Below, in pieces: positions 1 to 10,190 of a DNA stretch of 64,000 bases. The first letter of the stretch is position 1, and each line of letters starts with the position of its first letter. Position numbers and translations under genes: made by a program. Below the pieces are notes generated by a model. It saw only the letters and a program-made list of their open reading frames with translations. It was not told where the DNA came from and did no database searches. The DNA comes from Mesoplasma lactucae ATCC 49193 (GTDB taxonomy: Bacteria > Bacillota_I > Bacilli_A > Mycoplasmatales > Mycoplasmataceae). The DNA lies in the NCBI RefSeq assembly GCF_002441935.1, contig NZ_CP023668.1, positions 744,001-808,000 of the forward strand. Reading direction: 5' to 3'.

Positions 1-207
1 AATGAATTAATTAAATCTTTAAATAAACAAGGAACAACAATTTTCTTAAGTTCACACATCTTCCAAGATGTAGCTCAACTATGTAATCGTGTTGGTTTCT
101 TACGCGATGGAAAACTAATTAAAGAAGAAACTATTAAAGATAGAAATATTGAAGCGTTACAAAAAGAATTCTTATCACTTTACAAAACAAAGGATGCTAA
201 GGATTAG
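1..207 (+). CDS. ABC transporter ATP-binding protein, C-terminal end (partial)
   Basis: This is the last 68 codons of an ATPase subunit whose start lies outside the window. The visible part has the H-loop segment FLSSH followed by a region typical of ABC ATPases (QLCNRVGFLRDGKL), so the Walker A, signature and Walker B motifs must lie upstream. The stop codon is two bases before the ATG of the permease gene, which fits a co-transcribed ATPase/permease exporter pair. The substrate cannot be told from this fragment. The family call is secure; subfamily and function are not. Confidence 0.85.
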   Translation, partial: NELIKSLNKQGTTIFLSSHIFQDVAQLCNRVGFLRDGKLIKEETIKDRNIEALQKEFLSLYKTKDAKD

Positions 208-209
208 TT

Positions 210-2279
210 ATGAAACAAACAAATACAAATATTAAAGAAAGAGAATTTGATAAGAAGTTTTCACCTTCAAAATCATTTTGAAAAGTAGTCAAATTTGAAC
301 TAACAAATAGTTGAAAATTTACCTTATTCTTCGGATTGATTTGATTAATGGTGTTGATACTATTCGTGCCATTAATGATCAATGTAAAACCAACAATTAA
401 TGGTTATCCGGGATTCAAAGTTTCAGATTATGCACCGTCAATTTCTGGTGTTAACTTTGAAGCAGACAATGGAGCAAACACTATTGGTTTAGGAACTATG
501 GCTAGTTTTTGAATATATAGTGGTGTGGCTGTTGCTTATTTCTCTATTTACTCAGTTATTTTAATTAATAAATCAATAAATTCACAAATGAATAACGGAC
601 AAATCAATATGTGAATGTCTATGCCCTTAACTCGTAGAGAAATTATGAATGGTAAAGTTGCTACAATCATTTTTAACCAATTAATTGTTTGATTTCCAGT
701 GTTTGTAGTTACTTTAATCATGGGTGCTTGTGTGCATCATACTAGTTCTGAAATGGGTAATTTATTCTTCTATGGAATTGAATACATTATCTTTATGATT
801 GCTTTAACAACAATCTTTACAATGGTTTATATTGCTTTAGTAAACCATACTGTTATAGCTAATGTTTTAGCTTCAATATTTATTGTTTATGTTTTGGTGA
901 CTTGAGTTTTATCAATGTTATACACAGACATGAATATGCAAAACTTAGCATTTGCTAAGTATATTTCTCCTTCTAATTTAATCCTAAATGTCTTAGCTAT
1001 TGAAAATGGAGACAATCCAATTTATAGCAATGGTGTTGGTGGAAAAGGGGTTGACTTTCCAAAAGAAGGAGCAACAAAACCTTGAGAAAAAGTTACTGTC
1101 GGAGTCTATGCTTATAAATCTTATAGTGTTGGGTTAGCTGTATTTTTCCCAATCTTAGGAATTGCAGTTTCTATTCTATGTTTCTGAGGAACAACTGAAG
1201 TTTTTGTAAAAAGAAGTTCAGGTAACACTCGCAAAGAAAGAAAAATGAATAACTCTTCTAAAGATGATAGTGAGTCAATTGAAACAGGTTATGTAGCTCC
1301 AAATTCCAAAGATCTTTCAGTTAAATTTCACAAGAAAAATGAATTTGGAAAAGTAATTCGATATGAACTTTTAAATTATTGAAAATATATTCTATTCTTC
1401 GGAATAGCTTGATTATTAGTTACAGCAATTCTTGTTCCTGTAATGAGTGGTTTTGGACCAGAAGAATTTGGACCATTTAAAAAAGCTGATTACATGCCAA
1501 GTATTGCAAATATCTCTTTAGCTATAAGTAAAAAGGGAGAAAATATTGGAAATTCTAGTGAAGTCGTGAACGGTATCGGTGATGTTATGACATGAATCTT
1601 TTTCGTGGGACCGGCAGCAGTGTTTTTCTCAGCCTTTGCCATTGTTTTAATTAACAAAAGTATAAATACTCAAGTAAAAAATGGTGAAATGACCACTTGA
1701 TTATCTATGCCTTTAACTCGTAGAAAAATTATGTCAGGTAAAATAGCAACAATCTTAATTAGTCAATTAATTGTCTTTGTTCCATCATTCATAATAATTT
1801 TAATTATTGGTGGAGTTTCACACCATACAAGCGAAGAATTCTGAAATCTATTCTTATATGGGATACAATTTATATTATTTATATTTGCTTTATCAATGTT
1901 GTATTCTTTAATCTCTATTGCGCTTGTTGAAAAAACAACTATCGCTATTATGACTAATTCAATCATTGCGACATATATTCTAGTCGTTTATATAATGACA
2001 ATGATTTATCAACAAGGAAACGTTCAATCATTAAAATTTGCTCAATACATAACTCCTATGTCATTTGTAATTAACACATTACAATACAATGAAGATGGGC
2101 AAAAAACATTAATGGCTAAACTTAGTGAAAATGGGTGACATCTTACAGAATACAAATTAGAACATGTATCTTATAGTGTTCCATTAGTAATTGCTTTCCC
2201 AATTCTAGATTTAGCTTTAACAGCTGGGTTTGCAATCGGAACTATAGAAATCTTTAATAAAAAAGATCTAAGTATCTAA
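210..2279 (+). CDS. ABC transporter permease with internal duplication
   Basis: A 689-residue integral membrane protein, read with TGA as Trp. It consists of two homologous halves, roughly residues 25-330 and 385-689. Each half begins with a short cytoplasmic stretch and a first membrane helix (TLFFGLIWLMVLILF; ILFFGIAWLLVTAIL). Each then carries a matching block containing LINKSIN, SMPLTRR and GK.AT, followed by several more helices. This is the topology of two ABC-2-type permease domains fused in one chain, so a homodimer of the upstream ATPase could serve a single polypeptide. The start follows the ATPase stop by two bases. The substrate is unknown; peptide, drug or lipid export are possible by analogy only. 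Confidence 0.85.
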
Positions 2280-2289
2280 TAAAATTTAT

Positions 2290-2338
2290 AATAAAAAAAT
2301 ATGACTACAAGTTAATTCTTGTAGTCATATTTTTATTT
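2290..2338. terminator. bidirectional terminator between the permease gene and azoR
   Basis: A perfect inverted repeat (arm TATGACTACAAG at 2300-2311, loop 2312-2317, matching arm 2318-2329) is flanked by A-run and T-run. It can therefore terminate transcription from both converging genes. Confidence 0.9.
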
Positions 2339-2339
2339 A

Positions 2340-2936
2340 TTAAAATTCTGTTGCAGCTAATTTAATTTCTGGATCAAATTCATCAATTACTTCTTGTGGT
2401 TTCATTTTATTAAATGGTGCTGATTTTGTTCCTGACACTAGAATAGGGGTAGTTACTTTTGCACCAACAAAATCAAATGTTCCTCTTAAGTACTCTGTGT
2501 GGTTTCCTCATAGGTATCATCCATAAGGTGCTCCTTGGGTTGTTAAGATTTGAACTTTAAGATTTGGTAATAATCCTTTAGCTTCACCTTTTACACTATA
2601 TTTATATGAAAAAGTTTCATTTGCTAATAAGATATGATCTAAATAATTCTTTAACATTGCTGGAATATTAAAGTTATGCATTGGTGAAACAACAATTAAT
2701 TTATCAGTGTTTCTTAACTGATTAATTGCACCCATTGCATCTTTTCCTCAATAATCTTTTTGATTATCAACATTTAAAGTTTGTTGTGCGATTGGGAATG
2801 TATTTAAATCAATTTCTTCAATCTCATCATTTGGATGAGCTTCTTTATAATATTTTAAAAATCGATTCTTTAATTCTAAAGAATAAGAATTTTCTTCACT
2901 TGAAATTGTAGCTGTTAAGACTAAGACTTTACTCAT
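2340..2936 (-). CDS. azoR: FMN-dependent NADH-azoreductase
   Basis: A 198-residue flavodoxin-fold oxidoreductase of the AzoR/AcpD family, which reduces quinones and azo compounds with NAD(P)H and bound FMN. The N terminus (MSKVLVLTATISSEENSYS) forms the flavin phosphate-binding strand and loop. The family segment SPMHNFNIPAMLKNYLDHI sits near residues 85-103, and TTQGAPYG near 135-142 is the second FMN contact. Length is normal for the family. The gene is monocistronic, with a strong AAGGAGGG ribosome site and an extended -10 promoter upstream. It converges on the ABC permease gene through a shared terminator. The physiological substrate is unknown; a role in detoxification is an inference from the family. 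Confidence 0.9.
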
Positions 2937-2961
2937 GAATAATCCCTCCTTATTTGTTGTA

Positions 2962-2970
2962 ATTATAGCA
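2962..2970 (-). promoter_or_regulatory. extended -10 promoter of azoR
   Basis: On the minus strand the sequence reads TGCTATAAT, a perfect extended -10 element about 25 bases before the start codon. No convincing -35 box is seen. Confidence 0.6.
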
Positions 2971-3063
2971 CTTTAAAGGTATGTAGATTTTCGTTAAGAA
3001 CAATGACTAAGGAAAGCAAAATAACATTTCACTATTCTTATAAAGATTAATATAAGTTTCCGT

Positions 3064-3069
3064 TATAAT
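3064..3069 (+). promoter_or_regulatory. -10 box for the purA riboswitch transcript
   Basis: A perfect TATAAT lies about 30 bases upstream of the first helix of the riboswitch. No clear -35 hexamer is visible. The intervening region 2937-3060 shows no gene. Confidence 0.5.
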
Positions 3070-3099
3070 AAAGGTAGATAAAAATTAATAATCTTTAAG

Positions 3100-3167
3100 A
3101 AAACTTATATAATCCAACATATCGGGTTGGAGTCTCTACCTAGCACCAATGCTAGATTATGAGTTTT
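3100..3167 (+). promoter_or_regulatory. purine riboswitch aptamer, adenine type (variant loops)
   Basis: The three-way junction of the purine riboswitch family can be laid out in full. P1 is AAAACUUA (3100-3107) with UGAGUUUU (3160-3167), the J1/2 core is UAUAAUC, and P2 is CCAAC/GUUGG. J2/3 reads AGUCUCUACC, P3 is CUAGCA/UGCUAG, and J3/1 is AUUAUG. The specificity base equivalent to position 74 is U (3157), which in this family pairs with adenine. Loop L3 is only four bases (CCAA) instead of the usual seven, and L2 is AUAUCGG, but L2 still ends in GG and L3 begins with CC, so the loop-loop contact may survive. It lies in the leader of purA, the committed step to AMP. Ligand identity is inferred from the U. 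Confidence 0.85.
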
Positions 3168-3177
3168 ACAAAAACAC

Positions 3178-3258
3178 ATTAACACTTATGTAGAGTGCAT
3201 TTTTTAGGTTTTCTTATGAAACTTAGTAATGCATTTTACTTTGGGTGTTAATTTTTTT
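3178..3258 (+). terminator. riboswitch expression platform: long intrinsic terminator
   Basis: A three-tier hairpin: outer arms 3178-3185 (ATTAACAC) and 3245-3252, middle arms 3194-3201 and 3228-3235, inner arms 3206-3211 and 3219-3224. It is followed by a T-run to 3258 just before the purA ribosome site. The inner strand GAAACUUA (3218-3225) can instead pair with the P1 3' strand UGAGUUUU (3160-3167), giving an antiterminator. Ligand-stabilised P1 would then favour termination, an OFF switch. The pairing is visible; the switching logic is inference. Confidence 0.65.
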
Positions 3259-3277
3259 AGTTTTAAAGGAGTTTTTT

Positions 3278-4582
3278 ATGCTAAATAGTAGAGATTATAA
3301 GACTCTTGTTGTGGTTGGTTCACAATGAGGTGATGAAGGAAAAGGGAAAATTACTGACTTTTACGCGCAAGATGCAGACTTAGTTGTTCGTTTTGCTGGT
3401 GGAGATAATGCTGGTCACGTAATTTGAAATGAAGGTAAAAAATATAAAGTAACAATTGTACCTTCAGGAATCTTAAACCCCAAAGTTATGAACGTAATTG
3501 GAAACGGTTGTGTTGTTAACTTAAATAAATTAAATGATGAAATGGCTATCTTAAACAAAGCTGGAGTTGATACAAAAAACCTATTTGTATCAGATAGAGC
3601 TCACGTTATTTTTAAATACAATGAAGTAATTGATGAATTACAAGAAGAACAAAGACAAAATAGAAAAATCGGAACTACAAAAAGAGGAATTGGTCCAACT
3701 TATGCTGATAAAGCATCACGTTGTGGAATCAGAATCTGTGATTTTGCAGAACCTAATTTCAAAGACTTATTAGAAGAACAAGTTGAATACCACAATAAAT
3801 TAATTACAGATATTTATGGTGGACAACCATTAGACTTCAACACCATCTATGAAGATGCATTAAAACAATATGCAAACATTAAAGATAGAATTGTTGATTC
3901 TGGAAGCTATGTAAACCAAGCAATTAGAGATAATAAATTCGTTTTATTTGAAGGAGCACAAGGAGTTCTTTTAGATATCGATCATGGAACTTATCCATTT
4001 GTAACAAGTTCAAATACAACTGCAAACAACGTAAGTATTGGAACAGGAATCCACAACAAACTAATTAATAAAGTTGTTGGGGTTGCTAAAGCTTATGATA
4101 CTCGTGTTGGAACTGGTGGATTCCCAACAGAATTACTAGATGCAACTGGAGATAGAATTCGTGAACGTGGTCACGAATATGGATCAAATACTGGACGTCC
4201 TCGTCGTATTGGATGATTTGATGCTGTAGCCATGAATTATTCAATTAGAACTGGTGGATTAGATGCTTTATTCATTACTTTATTAGATGTTCTTGATACA
4301 GAAGAAACTGTAAAAATTTGTACAGGTTACAAATACAATGGAAAAGTTATTGATACTATTCCAGCATCAAATACTGAATATGAAAAATGTGAACCAGTTT
4401 ATGAAGAACTACCTGGATGACAAGAAGATATTACTAAGGTGACTTCATTTGACCAATTACCTAAAAATGCTCAAAACTACATTAACAGAATTGCTGAATT
4501 ATGTGATGTAGCAATCCAAGGTTTCTCAGTTGGACCAGACCGTCATCAAACAGTAACTATGTTAGATAAATTTGAAGGTTAA
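3278..4582 (+). CDS. purA: adenylosuccinate synthetase
   Basis: A 434-residue cytoplasmic enzyme that condenses IMP with aspartate using GTP, the first committed step to AMP. The N-terminal P-loop GSQWGDEGKGK (about residues 15-25) and FAGGDNAGH further on are diagnostic. [15 protein letters not shown] supplies the conserved IMP-binding loop, and TGRPRRIGW lies in the C-terminal half. Length is normal. The ATG is preceded by AAAGGAG at 3265-3271. The gene sits under an adenine-type riboswitch and a conditional terminator, and purB follows after two bases, so both steps from IMP to AMP are probably controlled together. Confidence 0.98.
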
Positions 4583-4584
4583 TT

Positions 4585-5877
4585 ATGATTGATAGATACG
4601 AAGTAAAAGAAATCGCTGATATCTGAGATGATGACAATAAATTAAAGATCTGAACTTTAATTGAAGAGTTAGTTGTTGAAGGTTGATCAAAAATTGGGGT
4701 AGTTCCTCAAAGCGATGTTGATGCAATTAAAAAGAACATTAAAATCGATAGACCAAGAATGTTAGAAATTGAAAAAGAAACTAAACACGATGTTGTAGCC
4801 TTTACAAGAATGTTAAGCGAATCATTAGGTGATGAACGTAAATGAATCCATTTAGGAATCACTTCAACTGATATTGTTGATACTGCTCAAAACTACATGG
4901 TTAAACAATCTTCAAAATATGTTTTAGAAGATATTAAAAAACTTGAAGAAGAATTAGATTCATTATCAAAAAAATATAAAGACACTTTAATCATGGGTAG
5001 AACTCACGGGATGTATGGAGAACCAACATCTTTAGGATTAAAATTCCTGCTATGATTAGAAGAAGTTAAAAGACAAGAAAAAAGACTACGTGCAGCCTTT
5101 GATGATGTATGTGTAACTAAAATTTCTGGGTCTATGGGTAACTATGCAAACTTAGAAATTTCTGTAGAAGAATACGTAGCTGGAAAATTAGGAATGAAAC
5201 GTGATAATCTATCTACACAAGTTTCTCAAAGAGATCGTTTAGCATCACTTTATCTAGCTATGGCTAACCTTTCTACAACTTTTGAAAAGGTTGCTACAGA
5301 AATTCGCTTGCTACAACGTAGTGAAGTTAAAGAAATCATGGAAGGTTTTAGTAAAAACCAAAAAGGTTCTTCTTCTATGCCGCATAAAAAGAATCCTATT
5401 AGTTCAGAAAACATTACTGGTTTATCAAGAATGTTAAGAGCTTATATTATTCCTGGTTTAGAAAATAACGTGCTATGACACGAAAGAGATATTTCTCATT
5501 CATCAAACGAAAGAATCATTTTACCTGACTCATTAAACTTAGTATGTTACATAGCAAGAAGATTAACAAATGTTTTAGAAAATATCGTTGTTAATGAAGA
5601 TGCAATGTTAGAACACATTAATAGTTCAAACAATATTTTCTATTCTCAACCATTAATGACATTTATTATCATGAACACAAATCACTCACGTGAAGAAGTT
5701 TATGACTTTGTTCAAAAATGTACTATGGAAGCTATGAAAGACAACAAAGACTTCAAACAAGTATTAATTGATAATGATGTTTATAAATATATTTCAAAAG
5801 AAGATTTCGATAAATTATTTAATCCAAACTACTTCTTGAGAAATGTTGATGAAATGTATAAAAAAGTAAATAATTAA
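4585..5877 (+). CDS. purB: adenylosuccinate lyase
   Basis: A 430-residue member of the fumarase/aspartase superfamily. It splits adenylosuccinate to AMP and fumarate, and in organisms with de novo synthesis also SAICAR. Visible signatures are LGITSTDIVDT near residue 90, MGRTHG near 137-142 with the conserved catalytic His, and the superfamily signature GSSSMPHKKNP near residue 265-275 in the flexible catalytic loop. It starts two bases after the purA stop and is almost certainly in the same riboswitch-controlled transcript. No other purine biosynthesis gene is present in the window, so a salvage role (IMP to AMP) is the likely use. Confidence 0.98.
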
Positions 5878-5883
5878 TCGTTA

Positions 5884-5912
5884 AGCAACCTTGAAAAAGG
5901 TTGTTTTTCTTT
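5884..5912 (+). terminator. terminator after purB
   Basis: The stem CAACCTT (5886-5892) pairs with AAGGTTG (5897-5903) and is followed directly by a T-run, seven bases after the purB stop. Confidence 0.85.
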
Positions 5913-5943
5913 GTAAATAACCAATTAGAAAATCACAAAGAAG

Positions 5944-5949
5944 TATAAT
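5944..5949 (+). promoter_or_regulatory. -10 box for the 5979 gene
   Basis: A perfect TATAAT stands 30 bases before the next start codon and just after the purB terminator. No good -35 hexamer is visible. Confidence 0.45.
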
Positions 5950-5978
5950 TAACTTAACAAAGAAACGAGGTATTTTTT

Positions 5979-6287
5979 ATGAATAAAAAATGAACCAAAG
6001 AAGAGTTAGACAACATCTGAGAAGCTTATGTTGGTAACGGAGATTACATGGCAGAAATTGATAGTCAATTTAGACTAGATTTAGGAAAATGACATTTCGC
6101 TACTGAAGCTCCATGTTCTTGATGTGGAGAAGCAATGCTAAAAAGCGCTTATGGAACTACAACTTCAGAACAAGAAGAACCTTGTGCTTGAGATGTTGAT
6201 TACTATAATAATGATAAAGAAGATGACGAACTACCAAATCTTCAACCAATGCATCCTTGATGTATTAAAGAAAAAGAAAATAATTAA
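5979..6287 (+). CDS. small Cys-containing protein of unknown function
   Basis: A 102-residue soluble, acidic protein. I do not recognise the family. Notable features are a CxxC pair (APCSWCGEAM, about residues 46-49) and further cysteines in EPCAWDVD and HPWCIKEK. These could form a small zinc site, but the spacing does not match a named ribbon. Six TGA-encoded tryptophans are present, confirming the code. The start has GAGG eight bases upstream. The stop overlaps the start of the DUF488 gene by one base (TAATG), so the two are translationally coupled. Confidence 0.7.
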
Positions 6288-6655
6288 TGATTAACCCAAA
6301 CAACGTTAAATTAAAAAGAGCCTATGAACCAGCTGATAGTAGTGATGGTTTACGATTTTTAGTCGATAGATTATGACCCAGAGGGATTAGCAAAGAACGT
6401 GCTGATTTAACTGGTGGTTGATTAAAAGATATTGCGCCAAGTACTGAACTTAGAAAATGATTTAATCATCAACCAGATAGATGAGATCAATTCCAAGTTA
6501 AATACAAAGAAGAATTAAAAGGTAGTTTAGAACAACAAGCTTTAAATCAATTAAAAGAAGCTGCAGAAAAACAAGTTATTACTTTAGTTTATGGAGCTAA
6601 AGATGAAACTGAAAATGAAGCTGTAGTCATAAGAAATGTATTAATAGAAAAGTAG
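6287..6655 (+). CDS. DUF488 (YeaO-like) family protein
   Basis: A 122-residue soluble protein of the DUF488/YeaO family. The family hallmark is an early LVDRLWPRGISKE segment (about residues 25-38) followed by a WLKDIAPS...RKWFNH block and a C-terminal VITLVYGAKDE strand; all are present in order. Members are often misnamed uroporphyrin-III methyltransferases. The true function is not established, although a nucleic-acid or redox-linked role has been suggested. Length is usual for the family. It is coupled to the preceding small gene by a one-base overlap. The upstream partner gives no functional clue. Confidence 0.85.
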
Positions 6656-6668
6656 AGAATTAATTAAT

Positions 6669-7334
6669 ATGATTGCTAATTCAGCAGCTGGATTGATATT
6701 TTTTATTTCTGGAGATTTAGTCTATAATTTAGCACTTTTAGATGATATTAAAACTAAAAAAAGTGATGCCAAAGCTAAGGCTCGATTTCAAGATGCAATT
6801 GATGTGCCGATAGATTCACATGAGGAACTAATTTTAAATAGTATAAAATATGGCTTCAATATAATTAGTTCAGAAAAGCATGAATATCTTGATTGAGAAT
6901 TTATCAAGTTCCTCAATTCTATAGTTGAAAGAGACGTTGTGAATTTATCAGAAGATAATGGAAGATATTTTATAGCAGTTAAATGAGGGAAGAACGACAT
7001 TTCTCCTTTAGAAGAAAAAGAAGTTAAAACTAAAATAGATAATCTAAATAAAATTAAAGACCCAAAAATAAGAGCTATAGAATTCCTTTTATATTCATTA
7101 ACATCTAAACTTTTTGGAGAAGGCAATAAAAGGATGTCTTTCTTAGTGACCAACTCAGTTTTAATTTCTAATAATATCGGAATTTTAAGTGTACAAAAAA
7201 AGAATATTAAAAAATTTAATACAGCTTTAAAAAAATATTCTAATGATAAGAACGAAATTAATAAAAACAAACTTTGAGAAATCTTGGATAGAAGCATTAT
7301 CACCGCAGAGCATTCTGATTATTATGTGTACTAG
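6669..7334 (+). CDS. Fic/Doc-like protein with degenerate catalytic motif
   Basis: A 221-residue protein. Residues about 140-165 (RAIEFLLYSLTSKLFGEGNK followed by RM) align with the Fic/Doc core HxFx(D/E)GNxR. The phosphate-binding GEGNKR is kept, but the position of the catalytic histidine two residues before the Phe is lysine. Fic proteins transfer AMP or phosphate to target hydroxyls. Without the histidine this copy may be inactive or have a changed chemistry. No antitoxin gene is adjacent, and I see no clear inhibitory (S/T)xxxE(G/N) helix. The ribosome site before the ATG is weak. The gene is AT-richer than its neighbours, possibly acquired. The family call rests on one motif. Confidence 0.6.
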
Positions 7335-7428
7335 ATATAGTCAATTTTTAGCAAATAAAACCGCCTAATTTCTTTATTGGCTATTTTTGGTAAAATTATA
7401 ACGTTTATATAAATAGGAGTGAAATAAA

Positions 7429-8934
7429 ATGGGCAAAAAATACAGATTAAGATATGCACCAAGTCCTACAGGATATCTACATATCGGTAATACAAGAACT
7501 GCATTAATGGATTATTTATTTGCAAAACACTATGACGGAGATTTTATTGTAAGAATCGAAGACACAGATATAGCAAGAAATGTTGACGATGCAATTGAAT
7601 CACAATTCAGTAACTTAATGTGATTAGGAATTATTCCAGATGAATCAATCGTTGAAGAACAATCACCAATTACAAAAGAACAATATAAAGAATTAAGTGA
7701 TAAATATGGGCACTATCAACAATCAATGAAATTTGATCGTTATGTAGAATTAGCAGAAAAACTTATACACGAGAGAAAAGCTTATAAATGTTTCTGTACT
7801 ACAGATGAATTAGAAAAAGATCGTGAAGAACAAGAAGCTAAAGGAAATCCTTCTCCACAATACAATTTAAAATGTTTTAAATTATCAAAAGAAGAAGTAA
7901 AAGCTAAAGAGGAAGCTGGAGTTCCTTATTCAATTAGATTCCATGTTCCAGAAAACAAAGAATACATTATTAACGATTTAGTTCGTGGTGAAGTTAAATT
8001 TGAATCTGAAAACATCGGAGACTTTGTAATTGTTAAACAAAACGGAATTGCAACTTACAACTTTGCTGTTGTTGTTGATGATCATGATATGGAAATCACA
8101 ACTGTGGTTCGTGGAGAAGAACATATTTCTAATACCCCACGTCAATTAATGATTTATGATGCTTTTGGATGAAGTTATCCAGAGTTTGCTCACCTTTCAT
8201 TAATTGTTGATGAAACACATAAAAAACTTTCAAAACGTAGTGGTAATGCTTTATTCTTCATTGAACAATACCGTAACCAAGGATATTTACCACAAGCAGT
8301 ATTTAACTACATTGCTTTATTAGGATGATCACCTGTTGGTGAACAAGAAATTCTTTCAAAAGAAGAATTAATTGCTCAATTTGATGAAAAACGTTTCAGC
8401 AAATCTCCATCTACTTTTGACATGGTAAAAATGAAATGAATTAATTCACAATACATGAAATCAATTTCAGAAACTGAATATTTAACTTTCATTAAACCAT
8501 TTATTGATAATTCAAGATTCAATCTTGAAAACGTTGATGAAAATTGATTAAACCAAGTTCTATTATTATTTAAAAAAGAAATTGAATTTGGATTACAAAT
8601 CAACGATCACTTAGACTTATTCTTCAATGACATTAAGGTTAGTGAAGATGCTTTAAACCAATTAAAAGAAATTGGTGATTATGATAATTTAATTAACATC
8701 TTTGAAAACAACTTAACAAACATCACTGATTGAACTGTTGATAACATTCAACAAGTGATTAAAACTTCTGGTAAAGAAGCTGATAAAAAAGGAAAAGCTA
8801 TGTTTATGCCAATCCGTATCTTTGCTACTAAATCAGAACATGGACCTAGTTTAGCTGAAGTAATTTACTTACTAGGAAAAGAAAAAGTATTAAACAATAT
8901 TAAAGAAGTTAAAGGAACAATCAATGCAAAATAA
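7429..8934 (+). CDS. gltX: glutamyl-tRNA synthetase
   Basis: A 501-residue class I aminoacyl-tRNA synthetase, cytoplasmic. The ATP-binding HIGH motif is in [14 protein letters not shown] (about residues 12-25). The second signature is HKKLSKRSG (about 264-272), a KLSKR variant of KMSKS. The C-terminal anticodon-binding part continues to residue 501. The catalytic domain contains [18 protein letters not shown] near 118-135, typical of bacterial GluRS. In Gram-positive relatives the enzyme also charges tRNA-Gln with Glu for later amidation; whether that applies here cannot be decided from this window. The last 11 bases overlap the start of the HD-domain gene, giving coupled translation. Confidence 0.97.
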
Positions 8935-10141
8935 AGAAATCAAAACTATTAGAGATGCGGTTCATGGAGATATTAAATTCTCAGACCCAATCTTCTTTGA
9001 ATTAATTAACACACAAGAATTCCAAAGGCTGAGAAGAATTGCTCAACTTGGAGGAGCACAATTTGCTTATCCAAGTGCAACGCACACCAGATTCACTCAC
9101 TCAATCGGGGTTTACTATGTCTTAAATCAATTTTTAGAAAATCCCTCAATTGCTAATGCTTTATCTGATGAAGATAAAACTTTAGTTTTAATGGCTGGAT
9201 TATTACATGATATTGGTCATGGGCCTTTTTCTCACAGTTTTGAAAGAATCACAAACGGACATCATGAAGAATATTCTCAAGCAATCATTACTAATGAAAA
9301 TGGAAACATTGCTAAGATTATTAAAGCTCATGGCTATAATCCAAGTGATGTTGCCAACATCATTAAAGGAACTTATAAAAACCCAATTGTAAATCTTTTA
9401 GTTAGTTCGCAACTTGATGCTGATAGATTAGATTATTTACAACGTGATTCTTATTTTGCTGGAGTTGACTATACATCTTTAGACACTCCTTGGTTAATTA
9501 ATAACGCAAAGATTATTGATAATAAAATTGTTTTTAACAAAAAAGCAATTTATGCTGTTGAATCATATCTTCTTGGACGTTATCACATGTTTAGACAAGT
9601 TTATAATCATAAGATTTCATTAGCTTTTGATGCTATGATTCAAGTTTGATTTAAACGTTTAAAAGACTTATACAATAACAACTTTAATTTTAAAAGTGAA
9701 CGTTTAAAATATTTCTTCTCAGACATCTTAGAAGGAAAAGATTTACCATTAGATAAATATCTTCAATTAGATGACTTTACAATGGATGATCTTTTTAAAC
9801 AATCACAATTAGAAGATGACAAAATCTTAAATGATTTAGCAACAAAAATTTTAAATAGAAATTTCTTTGATGTTTATTTAATGGAAAACATTAATTTAGA
9901 AAAAGAAAAAGAAAATCTAGTTAAAAAAGGTTTAGATCCTAATTATTACTTATTAGAAGATAAACCAAAAAAACCTTATGTTTATCAAAACGGAATGGTT
10001 GATGGTAAAGATGAAAAGATTTATTTCTTTGACTCAAAAGACAACAAAATCCTTTCTTTATCTGACCTTTCAGAATTAGCTGAAGCCTTTGAAAATATTA
10101 ATAAAGAAAAAACAAGAGAAATTGTTTTTATTTCAAAATAA
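8924..10141 (+). CDS. HD-domain phosphohydrolase (dGTPase-like)
   Basis: A 405-residue soluble protein. It opens with a conserved IRDAVHGDIKFSDPIF block, then QEFQRLRRIAQLGGAQ and the H...HD metal site: TRFTHSIGV near residues 60-68 and LLHDIGHGPFSHSFE near 92-106, then SSQLDADRLDYLQRDS near 164-179. This is the SAMHD1/YwfO type of HD phosphohydrolase, known for dNTP triphosphohydrolase activity. Length and motif order agree with YwfO-like proteins. Its start lies inside the end of gltX. The physiological nucleotide is not predictable, but dNTP pool control is a reasonable inference. Confidence 0.9.
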
Positions 10142-10190
10142 TTAGTGTAATATAAGTAAATGATTTTATATATTAAAAGGAGCTAAAAGA

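Noticed and set aside
3100-3167. 2'-deoxyguanosine or guanine riboswitch instead of adenine
   Set aside because: Guanine-type and 2'-dG-type aptamers carry C at the specificity position; here it is U.
6788-7303. Minus-strand open frame of 171 codons
   Set aside because: It lies antisense to the Fic-like gene, its composition is that of a shadow frame, and the plus-strand frame has a recognisable motif.
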